Under the pieces are notes generated by a model that was not told the DNA's origin, did no database searches, and saw only the letters and a list, made by a program, of their open reading frames with translations. From contig NC_061076.1 in assembly GCF_021917145.1 (NCBI RefSeq), forward strand, positions 2,861,832-2,925,831: a DNA stretch of 64,000 bases, written 5' to 3'. This DNA comes from Hypomesus transpacificus. Its lineage: Eukaryota; Chordata; Actinopteri; Osmeriformes; Osmeridae. Position numbers and translations under genes: made by a program. Of the stretch, positions 1 to 11,511 are shown piece by piece (position 1 is the first letter of the stretch; each line of letters opens with the position of its first letter).

Positions 1-632
1 TAGCTCGTATCTTGAATGTCGTATTATGACAAATGTCTCCCGTGTCTGACCATCAAGAGAACAGATAAAAGTGTCTGAACGTGTAGGAAATGAAATAAAA
101 AGCTCATCTTTCTTAAAAGAATAGTGTCACTTTATTCCACATTTTTGTGCAGTTGTTTGCTTGGCCATAAGTATGTGGACATTTGAACTTGCTGTACCAA
201 ATACTCTTGATGAGTCACCATTCCCAGATCTCTTTCCTATTAGGCTAAGGCACACGAAACGTATCTCATTTCATTAAATTAGAAATGTAACAGACAAAAA
301 TATAAGCCATATCAACAAGCATAATACATCGTTCCTTATTTAAAAGATTACACAAATGCTTGAATATATATTTGAACATTCCTTCCTGGTTGGATCGCTG
401 TCATTTCCACCAGCGGTCTGAGAGTGGCTTCTCTGAGAGGGGGCTCTCTAAGCTTGGGTTCCGCAGAAGTCTCCATCTGTTTGTTTATGTATGTCCCACC
501 AGGCATGTGTGCAAGTGGACTGTTGATAGGAAGTGTCTTCAGGCTAGCTACTTTATTGGGTGTGTTGCTGTGTAGAGACTGGGGAGATGCAGCAATGCTT
601 TCCTGTGGGGTGATCGCGGGGAGGGAGGGGGG
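1..632 (-). other. P3H4: P3H4 3' UTR and left flank
   Basis: No coding sequence is recognisable here. It lies downstream of the P3H4 stop and probably holds its 3' UTR. A minus-strand AATAAA (131-136 on the plus strand as tttatt) would end the transcript near position 115. A plus-strand AATAAA at 94-99 could belong to a neighbour but is unsupported. Confidence 0.6.
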
Positions 633-3600
633 TCAGACTGCAGGATCACCAGTGTCTCCCTTGGTCTTGGGCTCCTGCCACCATTCTGCTACGAAGGACT
701 CCTCATAGTCTCCTACCCCCTCAAACTCAGCGTCAGGGGGGGTGGAGGGACCCAGGGACACCTCCTCTGGACTCACCACATCCTGTCAGGGGGAGACCCC
801 CACAGATTAATTTACAGTGCTACGAAAAAAACGGATTTATTGACGCTTCTCTGATGGTCTTTGTCGCTTGGTTTTTCTGTCACTCCTACGTCCCTGTTTG
901 CTTTGCATGCCATTAAATCTTTTGAGCAGCAAGTCATCTTTGTCTCTGTCGCTATCTTTCCTTTTCTTGTAACCCTCCCGAGACCTCCTCCCCCTCCTAG
1001 GCCAGGGCTACGTGGTTAGCTGGGAGGGGCTGGCTAGAGTTAAATGCATGTGGCAGGTCCTCAATGGCCAACACCTCCCAGCTACATACCACACTCACCC
1101 GGAGGAAAACAGTCCGCCCTCCTTCTCCCTGTGTCTCCATCTCTCCTTCTCATAGTTACTGACACTTTCCATTGCTCCTCCCTAAATCCTTTCAGGGCTT
1201 TTTTCCAGGTTTGTTTTTCACCTGAGTACTGAGAGTGAGTAGAAGTTGATTCAAAGGTCAACTTAGTTATTTTGGACAGGACCAAAAATATATATTTTTT
1301 AACTTTACATTATATCATCATATTATTTATGACAGACCGGTTTAATGGTTCTGTCCAGAAACTTCCCCTGTGTGACACCTGAATCTTACCTCATCATCTG
1401 TTTGTAGGTAATTTAGTGCAAACTCCAGCATCTCCCTCTGCTTGGTGGTCTGGTTGTAGTACATCAGAGCTTCCTGGGAAACAAACACAGCAAGGCAGGT
1501 CAGTGGGGTGAGTGACATGGCACGAAAGAAAACCAAACAGTGCCTATCTTTACGGCCTGTATTGTTTCCCTTTTGTTTTACTGCCCCTTCAGCCTTGTAA
1601 TGACAATATTCGAAAGTATTTACTACACAATGTACGGCGACAGTAGCAGCATAAGCAGTGTGTGTCGGGAAACCGTGGCTTTGTTTAATTGGATGCTTCA
1701 AAGCAACTGCTTCAAGGCAGCTGTAGCAAGCGCTAAACGCTTGTAAAAAAGCTAGGAATTTAAGAATCACAAGAATTTTACGAGAATCCATGGGTTTTGA
1801 ATTGCTACCCTGGTATGGCGTATGTGTTCACACCAAGGCGGTAGTTGTCACGGTCACTCACTGGTCGGGGCAGGAAGTGGTTCTCCTCTAGGCCCCACTG
1901 CTCTCGGTAGAAGCGGTAGTACACCATGTTCTGCTGCATCACCTGGTCGCTGGCGTCAAACAGCATGTAGCTGGCCGCACACGGGGCGGCGTTCTTCACG
2001 TCGTTCACTGTTCAGGGAAGGATGGGAGCTTAGCTGCAGTATAAAACCAGACATGTAACGCCGTCATGTCATGCCACTGCATCATTCACTCATTGTTATG
2101 ATGTTGAAACAGGCGTTCGGAAGCGCTGATATGAAACAGTCTGTCTGAGCTGTAGAGATAGATCTGTAAGATCTATCTATATCATGGATGATGGTCTTAC
2201 ATGCGCCTTACATTTGTAGTAAGCAAACTGGAGGTAGTGGTACATGGTGGCCACAAACTTCTCCACAAAGAAACCCCCGACGTTGGGCATCAAGTCCGCC
2301 TCACATTTCACCTTACACCTCAACACCTCAGTGTAGAGGTCTTCATGGAGAAGGAGAGAGAGAGGAAAGAGACATATTAATTACAGACAATGTTGTTTGT
2401 CATTAGCTTTGTCGGTCATGTCAATGAAATGATTGAGAAGCCCATTCACCTGCTAATGTAGGGTAGAAGTCTTTGAACTCTGTGATCTCATATGAGCCCT
2501 CGCATCCTGCTAGACAGAAACCATACACTTTGAAGTACTCAGTGGTGGCCTGCTCCATGTTTCTAGCACTGCTGCTGAAATCTCCAGAGTTGTACAGCTT
2601 GACAGCTTTCAGGAAGACGCCCTGGAGGATAGAATGGACAGTACAGTACTGTAGCACTGACCACATGTTGAGGCTCATTGTTACAGATCGTAACAGTAAG
2701 AGGTCAATTATTAACACAGCTGCAGAACGACAACATTGAAGTGGTCAACAAGAGTCGGATAGTGACACCAAGGTGTTGATACTGAACCTCATAAGGACGC
2801 TCCTCAAGGTCGATGAGGTATTCATCCACTTCAAAAAGAGTTTTGTAGTAGTTCATGTTCTTGGTTAAGTAAGGGTCCTCTGGGTTCTTCTGGAGGAAAG
2901 TGTAGGCTGCAGATACAGCCCTCTCCAAATTGTTTAACTGCAAAAGACACAAATATATCTCATTTAACATTGAACAGCTACTGCAATTGACTGAGTCTTG
3001 AAGGTAAAGCTCTTGTTATTTGAAGTGTTTTTTTTCTCTCACCTGTTGGCTGGTTTATATTTAAAACACCTTCCTATGCCTTAACCTAAATGCTTCATTG
3101 AAACAAATGGTGCTCCATTTTGGCAGATTTCTTCATCTTACAATATGACCTATAGCCCGGTCCCTGATTAACATCACAGGCTTGGTGTCGAGTCAATATG
3201 AGCCAACACTAACGTGACAGTAGGATGTAACTACCTATCATCCAATCACAAGGCATTGTAAAAAGGCAAGTGTTCTGATTTCGTTATGAAAGACAAAGAA
3301 TGCCAGTGAAAAGGGCCAGGTTTCCCAGATTCGTTAAGAAGCTCTTAGCGTTAAGACTCCTGAATCTGGGAAGCCCGGCCTAGGAGTATAACTGTAGGGT
3401 GTCCTTGGGTCATCCGTGGTGTGTTCTGGAGGGTTCGGAATAGAAGTAAGCAAAGAAACAGATGCACTCAAATGAGCCATGAGATCACCACCCACCTATG
3501 GGAATGTCTCTCACTGGGACAGAGGACAGATCATCTAGTCAGAGCAACCACAAACTTCCAGGACGGACACATGGGGCATGGAGAAAATACAATTCATGTT

Positions 3601-4702
3601 TGGCACATTGGTACGCTTATAGTGCACTTGGAAAACTGAAAAGGAGTCATCTCCAGCAAAACATGGCTTTGAAATCCGAGCTGTAGTCAGATTTGCATGC
3701 CTTGTGTTTAATAGAGAAGAATGAGCCGATTGTTTGGGCTGGAGGGCTGAAGTGTTTAATAGGGCGCATGTCGGGTGAGAGACGTGGCATATGCTCAACT
3801 GCTGAGTTCGCTACCTTCTCAACAGGAGGGCTGAGTAGAGTCATACTCTGATCTTGTAGCGTAAAGAATCAGCCTGGAGGTATGGACGCAGTGATGGGAA
3901 CATGTGGAAAGTGCTAGGATTGGCTACTTCCTCACCGAAAATGTCAATGCACACAAATATGCAGCCTTTCACTCTAAAATTCCATGTCAAAAACTGTTAA
4001 TTATCCTAGGTTAGTAACAACCTCAGGGCTATTCGTTGAGGACTTGTCCATCTTAATGACAGGTATTATAGTTACGTTTAACTGCGTAAGCTAATTATTA
4101 GTATGTCTCTACACATAGAATAGGTCAAAAGTAGAAATAATTAGTACATCGTCAACATTAATTTCTTTGGTTTGGAACTTCTCTGCTAAAATTTGAAATA
4201 TTTTCTTATCTCGACGCTTTTATTTTGATCTCACCTGGTAGTAGGCATATTGTATGTACCGGTATGGTACCCTTTTTTCGAAAGCTTCCAGAACATCTTG
4301 CCTTGGGTTGGCTACTGCAAACACTGGAAAGGATGCCTTACACTTTTTTAGACACGATGCCCGGAGTAAGAAATGTCGCATAATTCGGAGGCTGCTGTCG
4401 GCGAATAAAGTATCATTTTCCCGACTGACATTAGTACAGTTCTGGCTGCAAAACGCCTCACTGTCCTTCAGGAGCCGATGGAGGCGCAAACAAAGTTCCA
4501 GGTATTTTATGCTCTCTTTCCAGCTCTGAGCGGAGTACTGGTCAATGGCATGCCCGTAAGCAGAATCCAGTGGCATAATGTCGTTCTGGGGGAAACTTGT
4601 GAAGCTATATTTCTCATACTGGGCTTCGACCAGAACCGTGGTGATAAAAAATATACAGATAAAAAATTGAGACCAGCTCTTCCTTTTTTCATGCAGGAAC
4701 AT
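633..4702 (-). CDS. P3H4: P3H4, prolyl 3-hydroxylase family member 4 (SC65/LEPREL4), complete in 7 coding exons
   Basis: Coding exons on the minus strand are 4235-4702, 2788-2937, 2450-2621, 2212-2340, 1862-2007, 1390-1473 and 633-782. They sum to 1299 nt, or 432 aa; the human protein is about 437 aa. The start codon is followed by a hydrophobic signal peptide (about residues 12-26, ending in VEA). The body has TPR-like helices with family cysteine pairs (CSQNC, CLKKC, CLAGC, CKVKC) and the motif [14 protein letters not shown]. The acidic C-terminus carries the DAEFEG...GDYEE and WWQEP blocks of P3H4. There is no 2-oxoglutarate/iron dioxygenase domain, as expected for this non-catalytic member. 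In the family it is a lumenal endoplasmic-reticulum scaffold that works with P3H3, PLOD1 and cyclophilin B in collagen lysine hydroxylation. It is divergent from FKBP10. The length, motifs and neighbour argue against the paralogue CRTAP. Confidence 0.95.
3314..3380. repeat. Short hairpin repeat with about 19-bp inverted ends (MITE-like) in P3H4 intron 1
   Basis: The left arm ggccaggtttcccagattc and the right arm gaatctgggaagcccggcc are near-perfect reverse complements around a loop of about 29 bp. The 67-bp palindromic unit resembles short non-autonomous inverted repeats that are abundant in fish introns. The family is not identified. Confidence 0.5.
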
Positions 4703-5687
4703 GATCTCACTCTTTCATTTGTCGTATCCACATCGAACATCTGTGTAGTTTAAATTATCCTGGCTTTTCTTTACCAGTAGACGGTCATGTCGGTCTGCAC
4801 GTACATCGCATTGGCCCGGTTCTCAAAGTTTAGGAGGAGGGAACAGAAGTCTGGGTTTAGTCCTACAGGAGTCCGACGCAAGAGGATATGATCCTAGCAT
4901 TCATTCCCCGGGTCATAATGCCCTTGATTTTCAGACTGAGGGGAAAACGTCAGTTTCATTGAGGTTTCATATGAATGAAAATAACTGATTTGAAACACAA
5001 ATCAGCTCTATTAACATGTCAAAACAATCTGAAATGAGTTAAACTATACTATGTCACTAGTTTATGGTCTTAGTAGGCTACCCTGCCAATAGCTGTTGTG
5101 TTCTAGGTTCATGGTTATAAACATTTAGATTTACCAGCATTCCAACGTAAACGAGAGAATACTGACATGTTGAAACCTGTTATTTGCACTCTTTAGTTAC
5201 GCATATATTGGCCTACTGATGACGTCCTGAGCACTATAGGCTACTCCTCTAATTGCCTAAATCAGGAATAGCCTACTGACATGTTATTTCATATTTAGGG
5301 AGTATATAAATAAATACAAATATATATAAATATAGCCTGTGACACAAAGTAAATTAGGTTATGGTAAAATAAATATATGACTTTCTAGAATGACATGTTA
5401 TCTATCATCCTATGGATCTTTTCACTCGTGCTTATAGCCCTGGGTTCCTGTTTCGGACCCAGTGGCGTGTTTTTTTTTCTTTACACGTTTGCAGAATTCC
5501 TTTAAAAAAAGGAGGGGGAGATGGGGAACACACCTCCCCCCACCTCTAAAGGAGCTACGTCCGCTCTGGTGGCTGCACTCTTCTCCGTACATCACTAGCG
5601 GAACTATCACGGTAGTAACCTCTGCTGTCTCATGTTTCAGATTGATTTATAAAACGCTAAACCGTTGACACCCTTTTAGGCTTGATA
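4703..5687. promoter_or_regulatory. P3H4-FKBP10 divergent intergenic interval
   Basis: These 985 bp separate two head-to-head start codons and must hold both promoters. A CRE-like TGACGTC lies near 5220-5226. An AG after a pyrimidine-rich tract lies just before the FKBP10 start (ccttttag then gcttgataATG), so a 5' UTR intron is possible. No convincing ORF lies in the interval. Confidence 0.5.
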
Positions 5688-8600
5688 ATGAAATTGACTG
5701 TTGTTTTAGTTTTGCTGTCCGCGGTTTATATTAGCTGCAGCCCTGGACCGTTAGAAGATGTTGTTATCGATCGATATGACATTCCAAGAGTTTGTCCCCG
5801 AGAAGTACAAACCGGAGATTTTGTCCGATACCACTATAATGGAACCTTCTTAGACGGAAAGAAGTTTGACTCGAGGTAAGTTATTTATATGATTACGCTA
5901 TATTGGATTAGCCTACTCCTCCAGAGCTGGGGCCTTGTCTTTTAATGAATTGTGCGAAACATTTTCAGATTTTTATCCTGCGCCAGTAGGCGGACATTTT
6001 TTTTTTAAATTGGCTTTTACACATCATTGTTCTCATGATTAAGGCTTGAAGAGGTGTCGGTCCGTGGCTTCAGACACTTTGTAACCAACTTTGCAGTTTT
6101 GTGTGACGCTCTAGGCACATGCATTTAACGTGCAGGATTGCAAAGATGTGCCACTACTTGGCTGTGGTGTTTCTGCACAATATCTGCGTAGACAACTCAA
6201 TGGTGCTTGAGGCTGCAACATGCCACGCACGCTGAACGCAAGAGCGGCGGCGCACAGAAGTTCATGTGCAGATATTATATCTTGTCTGAGCAAATAGTCC
6301 AATATTTTAGAGAATTAACTTAATAGAGTATCGCTTTGACGTCGCCTTGAAATAGAACGATATACTTATTAGGATCATACTAATGTATGAAAAATATTGT
6401 AAAATTATTTAGCCAATCTGTGTTCTTCCTCTATCCTTCCCTTCCCCCCCACACACAGTCTTGAGCGTGGAAGCCCTTTCATTGGCCAGGTAGGACTGGG
6501 CAGGCTCATCACAGGAATGGACAGGGGAGTGCAAGGCATGTGCGTCAATGAGCGTAGAAAGGTCACCGTTCCCCCACACCTGGCCTATGGAAGTCTCGGA
6601 GCAGGTATTCATCTACCTACACATATATCAAAGACAATTGTTAAGACCAATCAAAAATGTGCACTTATTAGAAGATTAGCATCTTCTGTTAGCTAAACAA
6701 AGTGGTGGTGTTGTGGGTGAACAGGAGAGGGATGAGTTTCAAGTCCTTGTCTTCCCTCTTGTCTCAGGTGGGGTCATCCCTCCAGACACGGTTCTAGTGT
6801 TTGACGTGGTGCTTCTCGACATCTGGAACACGGACGACAAGGTCCAGATTCGCACCCTCAGCAAACCAGAGAGCTGCAAGCGTACTGTTGTGGCCTCTGA
6901 CTTCATCCGCTACCACTACAACGGTACACTGCTGAACGGCATCCCCTTCGACTCCAGGTCAGTGACGACAAACTGTGTATTCGGACTTTGTTTTGATGTG
7001 TGTGCGCAGGTGCGTTTGTTTTGAACTGTTAGTTTTTTTTTGTATGTGTGCAACTCAGCTACAGTAGAAACTCCACCTACGACACCTATGTGGGACAGGG
7101 TTACTTAATCAAAGGCATGGATGAGGGTCTCCTGGGAATGTGCCTGGGAGAGAGACGAACGATCATCATCCCTCCCTTCCTGGCCTATGAGGAAAAGGGC
7201 TATGGTAACAACCACTATAATAATAATAATTAGTATAATAATAATTAGTATTATTTTATTTGTAATGCTTTTTATATGTAGCTACATGTAAACTCCTCCA
7301 GCCCAGACATCTACCACTGAGACAACTGATGCAGGTGCCTGTATATCACAGATCCCTCTAAACCCCCACCTTCCCTCTCAACAGGCACCCAGATCCCTTC
7401 CCAGGCCACCCTGGTGTTTGAAGTGCTCCTGGTGGATCTGTTCAACCCTAATGACGACCTGATCGTGGAAGTCAAGGAGGTGCCCAAGCCCTGCCCCCGG
7501 AAGACTGTGGTGGGAGACTACATCCGCTACCACTACAACGGCACCTTCCAGGACGGCTCTTCCTTCGACTCCAGGTACACACACTCAGGGGTGAATCTAG
7601 GTTCCCACTTTTGGGGGGGCTAAGCCCCTAGATAAAACCTGTTATTTTTCCTATGACCCAGGAAAACTAGGGGGGGTCTTGGGGCATGTTCCCCCAGAAG
7701 GACGTTTTGAAAATATCCTTTTATAGTGTCCTCTAGTGGGTTTTAGGAAGAGAAATGAACAAATTTAGATTTAAAATATGAAGAAAAAAATTGAAGGGGG
7801 GGGGCTAATGAAACTTTTGCGGGGGCTCCAGCCCATGCACACGCCTATAGACACACGCCACACATCTATAGAACCGTATGTGGGCCAGTTATGGTGATCA
7901 AAGTATCCAGTATCAACTCCTAAGTTGGCGTGTTGAATAAGTTGTAAATATTTGCTCCTCTACAGCTACCAGCGTAACAGCACCTACAACACATACATTG
8001 GCATGGGCTATGTGATCGCTGGCATGGACAAGGCTCTCCAGGGGCTGTGTGTCGGAGAGAAGAGGAGGGTCATTCTCCCACCTCACATGGCCTATGGAGA
8101 GAAGGGGACTGGTGAGTCTGGCGTGGGGACTGTCTTCTACAGCCTACGGCAATGGGCTGGGGTAAAGGGCATTGCACGTATTGCGTGAGGGGGGGGGGGA
8201 AAGTCCAGTTTGTAAATATCTCAGTCCTATGTCTCCTCCTGGTTAAAGCGGTTCTCCTTCACAGGGGACATCATCCCTGGCTCGGCTGTGCTCGTCTTCG
8301 ACATCCACGTCATCGACTTCCACAACCCCAAGGACGCGATCGAGATCAAGGTCACCTACAAGCCCAAGAAGTGCAACGTCACCAGTGAAATAGACGACCT
8401 GATCAAGTACCGCTACAACTGCTCCCTGATGGACGGAACTCTGCTCTACTCCTCGTGAGCGCCCCCTGTTCCCCGCACCGCCACACTGCACGTAATCACT
8501 GATGGCTCCTTCTCGTCTGACTGGTGTCAGTAGGCCTGAGCAGCAGCACCTAGGAAGGCCGACTCAGCCCCAGCTACACAGGGCTGTTGGTGCAGTTTAG

Positions 8601-9550
8601 ACAATAAATGATACTAAAGAATATATATATATATTTTTTTTTTTACATGTTAGAGGATATATAGTTGCATACAGTACAACACATCAAATGTAGTGATAGC
8701 AGTTGGTCTGTAACAACCTTCTTTTCTCCTCTTGCAGAGACCACTTTGATAGTCCTCCCGTCACCACGCTGGGGGCCAATAAGGTGATCGAGGGCCTGGA
8801 CGAGGGTCTGAGAGGGATGTGCGTGGGCGAGAAGAGGCAGGTGGTCGTCCCGCCTCACCTCGGGCACGGCGAGAATGGAGGTGAGGCGTCTCAACCAGCC
8901 TGCTCAGACCCTCGAGTAGCTAGCTAACGCGTCCCTTGAAGCCGTTGGTCCTGTCTGGATCGTGTGGCTCTCATACTTCCTTCTTCTCACCCTTGTGCCC
9001 TTACAGCCAGGGGCGTGCCCAGCAGCGCCGTGTTATACTTTGAGCTTGAGCTGCTGGACCTGCAGAAGGGTGTGCCTGATGGCTACATGTTTGTGTGGCT
9101 AGGAGACAGCCCAGACCCCTTGTTCCCTGCCATGGACCTGAACAAGGACGGAGAGGTTCCTCTAGAGGAGGTAAACTTCACTGGCAGTATACGCTGTCTA
9201 TCAACATTTGATCATTCTAGCCCCTTTTTTAGTGTAACCAGGGCAGATTATTAAAAGGTATCGAAAGACGAAATTGTTACCAAAAGTTGTTGTTTCTGTA
9301 AAGGTTAGTAAAACTGGTGTAATGCAAATATTTTCTCATTCTACCCCTCTGCTTTCTCCAGTTCTCAGAATTCCTCATGCTGCAGGTTAAAGATGGCAAA
9401 GGCAGACTGAGGCCAGCAATGGATGCTGACCAAATCATTAAGGACATGTTCAAGAACCAGGACCGCAATGGTGATGGGAAGATTGTGCCTGATGAGCTGA
9501 AGCTGAAGGTGGAGGAGGACTCAGAAAAAGCAAAACATGAGGAACTGTAG
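5688..9550 (+). CDS. FKBP10: FKBP10 (FKBP65), ER peptidyl-prolyl isomerase, complete in 10 coding exons
   Basis: Exons are 5688-5875, 6459-6604, 6768-6957, 7059-7204, 7385-7574, 7966-8111, 8265-8454, 8738-8880, 9007-9170 and 9362-9550, giving 1692 nt and 563 aa (human about 582). A signal peptide ([19 protein letters not shown]) is followed by four FKBP domains. The first three begin with (F/I)(V/I)RYHYNGT and the fourth with the divergent KYRYNCS. Two EF-hands follow (DLNKDGEV in exon 9, DRNGDGKI in exon 10), and the protein ends in the ER-retention tail HEEL. FKBP65 is a collagen and tropoelastin chaperone and isomerase; it controls telopeptide lysine hydroxylation through PLOD2. The in-frame TTG codons upstream of the ATG are not likely starts, since the ATG gives a clean signal peptide. 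Adjacent divergent P3H4 acts in the same pathway. Confidence 0.97.
7588..7852. repeat. Possible dispersed repeat in FKBP10 intron 5
   Basis: The segment carries G-runs and the phrases gggggggctaagccccta and gggggctccagcccatgcacacgcc, a composition typical of a class of short dispersed repeats in fish introns. No terminal repeats or target-site duplication were found, so its class is unknown. Confidence 0.3.
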
Positions 9551-11280
9551 GGGGTGACATATTTAAAGGGGACAGGGAGGGGGGGACAGGCACATGGATA
9601 TGGTAAAACTAATATCTATGCATCCAGATGGCTTTTAACTTTTGGAGAAAAGCAGGATGAAAATATAACAGGTCAAAAATGGGTTTTTCAGTTCTATTTG
9701 GTACTTTTTCTTCTGTAACTTAATAAATCACTTTTGTGATTACCTTTTCTGCCATTTGGGCTAGCCTATACTCCCATGATGCACTGCAGGTGGGTTCAAA
9801 ATGGCTGATGGGACAGATGGCTTTGCCCAAAACCCCGCCCCCAGATGTGAGTGATGTAAAGACTGGGTTGTATATTTCAGAGTGGCTATTTTGTGCAATA
9901 CAAGATTTTTTCTAAGTAAAGTGCCTTGCATTGTGTATCATATCACAGAAAGCAACTGATGGTTTTATAATAAAAAATATAAATATATAACCCTTGAAGT
10001 TATTTGTCATGAAAGCTAAACATTCCCTTCGCTGTTAACATTGGATCAAATTAAGTCCAGTTCGCTGGTCAGAAGACAATAGAACGGAAGCAAAAAAATA
10101 AAATGATGGAAGAGAACCGGTTTTAAACTCTTCAGAGAGACAAGTAGCAGTTTATTCCAAATGGAATGCAATGTTTTCAGACACACAGTACATCCTCCAT
10201 ATTGTAATATACTTGTCAGGTATCAAAGATGATGTATTACAGCTTGGTATAAAATCTGCAATACAGCATGCACAATTTAACCACACAGCTCCTACACCTA
10301 CAACATGCTATAGGATTTACAAACACCTTTACTGTAACATTTTACTTTGTGGCACTTACACTGCTCTTAATTTGAAATTACAGTTCAAATTATTAGTGCA
10401 ACCAGTACGAAAGTACCAAACATCGCTTTTGTTGGGCTGCACCATATGCATGACAACTGTTTTGCCTTAACTTACATACTGGTGACAGAATGATACATTA
10501 GGGAATCACAATTGTTATTTATGCCAGTGTCACAAGAGACAGCATATGGAGTTTACATTGATAGATTGTGTTGGCTCTATGTCCTCCTTTCAACAATGGC
10601 GGTGGCAATGTGCAAGCCATAAGTAGGCCTTTTCCACATGTGACCACTTGGTGGTGCTTTAAACACAACTCAAGGCTGTTGTGTCAGAGACTATAACTAC
10701 AATAACAATTTGGAGAAAATAAAACAGTGCTCATGTGAAGAGGCCATGACAATCCAATCATGTGAAAGTGAGGAAGGAGAAAGCAGAGCAACACAAAGAC
10801 ACAAATATATATCCTATGCCACAAACAATGTTGTTTCCCTTTATCATTGCAACACATGAAGAGTACAAATCCCGAATAATGAGCCAAGGATGGCAAAGTT
10901 CTACTTCCTTCAAGTTTCACCCACACGGAAGAAAATAACCAGAAAACAATACAAACCAATACCACACAAGCATGTTGAAGGCCATGCATTCCATTAGTAG
11001 CAGTACTGACGCTGGAATAAGCCCCAGCTTTTAGTCCAATCAGTTGAGGCTTTGATATTTCCTAACTTTAACTGTATAACAAGAAGGTAAAACTCTGAGA
11101 TGATTCTGTGACATTAAAATGGTCTTCAACAAGACTAGCATAGGAATAATTTCAAAACATCCTTCAGTATTTGTACCCAGAGATGCATACAAAAAAGTAT
11201 GTACCTTATATCAATTGACAACCCCATCCCTGTGGCGGTTTAGTGCCGCTTACTGATTGGCCAGTAACATAATCAACAGT
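9551..11280. other. Convergent 3' UTRs of FKBP10 (+) and NT5C3B (-)
   Basis: There is no coding sequence. FKBP10 has plus-strand AATAAA signals at 9722-9727 and 9969-9974. NT5C3B has a minus-strand AATAAA at 10151-10156 (tttatt on plus), giving it a 3' UTR of about 1.1 kb. The two transcripts therefore converge within roughly 150 bp. Confidence 0.65.
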
Positions 11281-11479
11281 TCACTTCTTCCCTGTGATGT
11301 AAAGCAGTATGGCGTTGGCCACCTCCAGGGTCTCGTCCTTCAACAGGACGATGTCAAAAGCGTTCAGGTACGACTGCTTCCTCTCCTCCACCTGAGGGAC
11401 ACCAGAGAATGAACAGAAGTCTACACTTAAACCAAACAACCCAACAGAAACATCTGTTGAACACATCACGGTGTGTGTA

Positions 11480-11511
<32 letters not shown>

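Noticed and set aside
5682-5690. Upstream TTG start for FKBP10
   Set aside because: Eukaryotic initiation at the ATG at 5688 gives a clean signal peptide; the TTG is only an in-frame codon.
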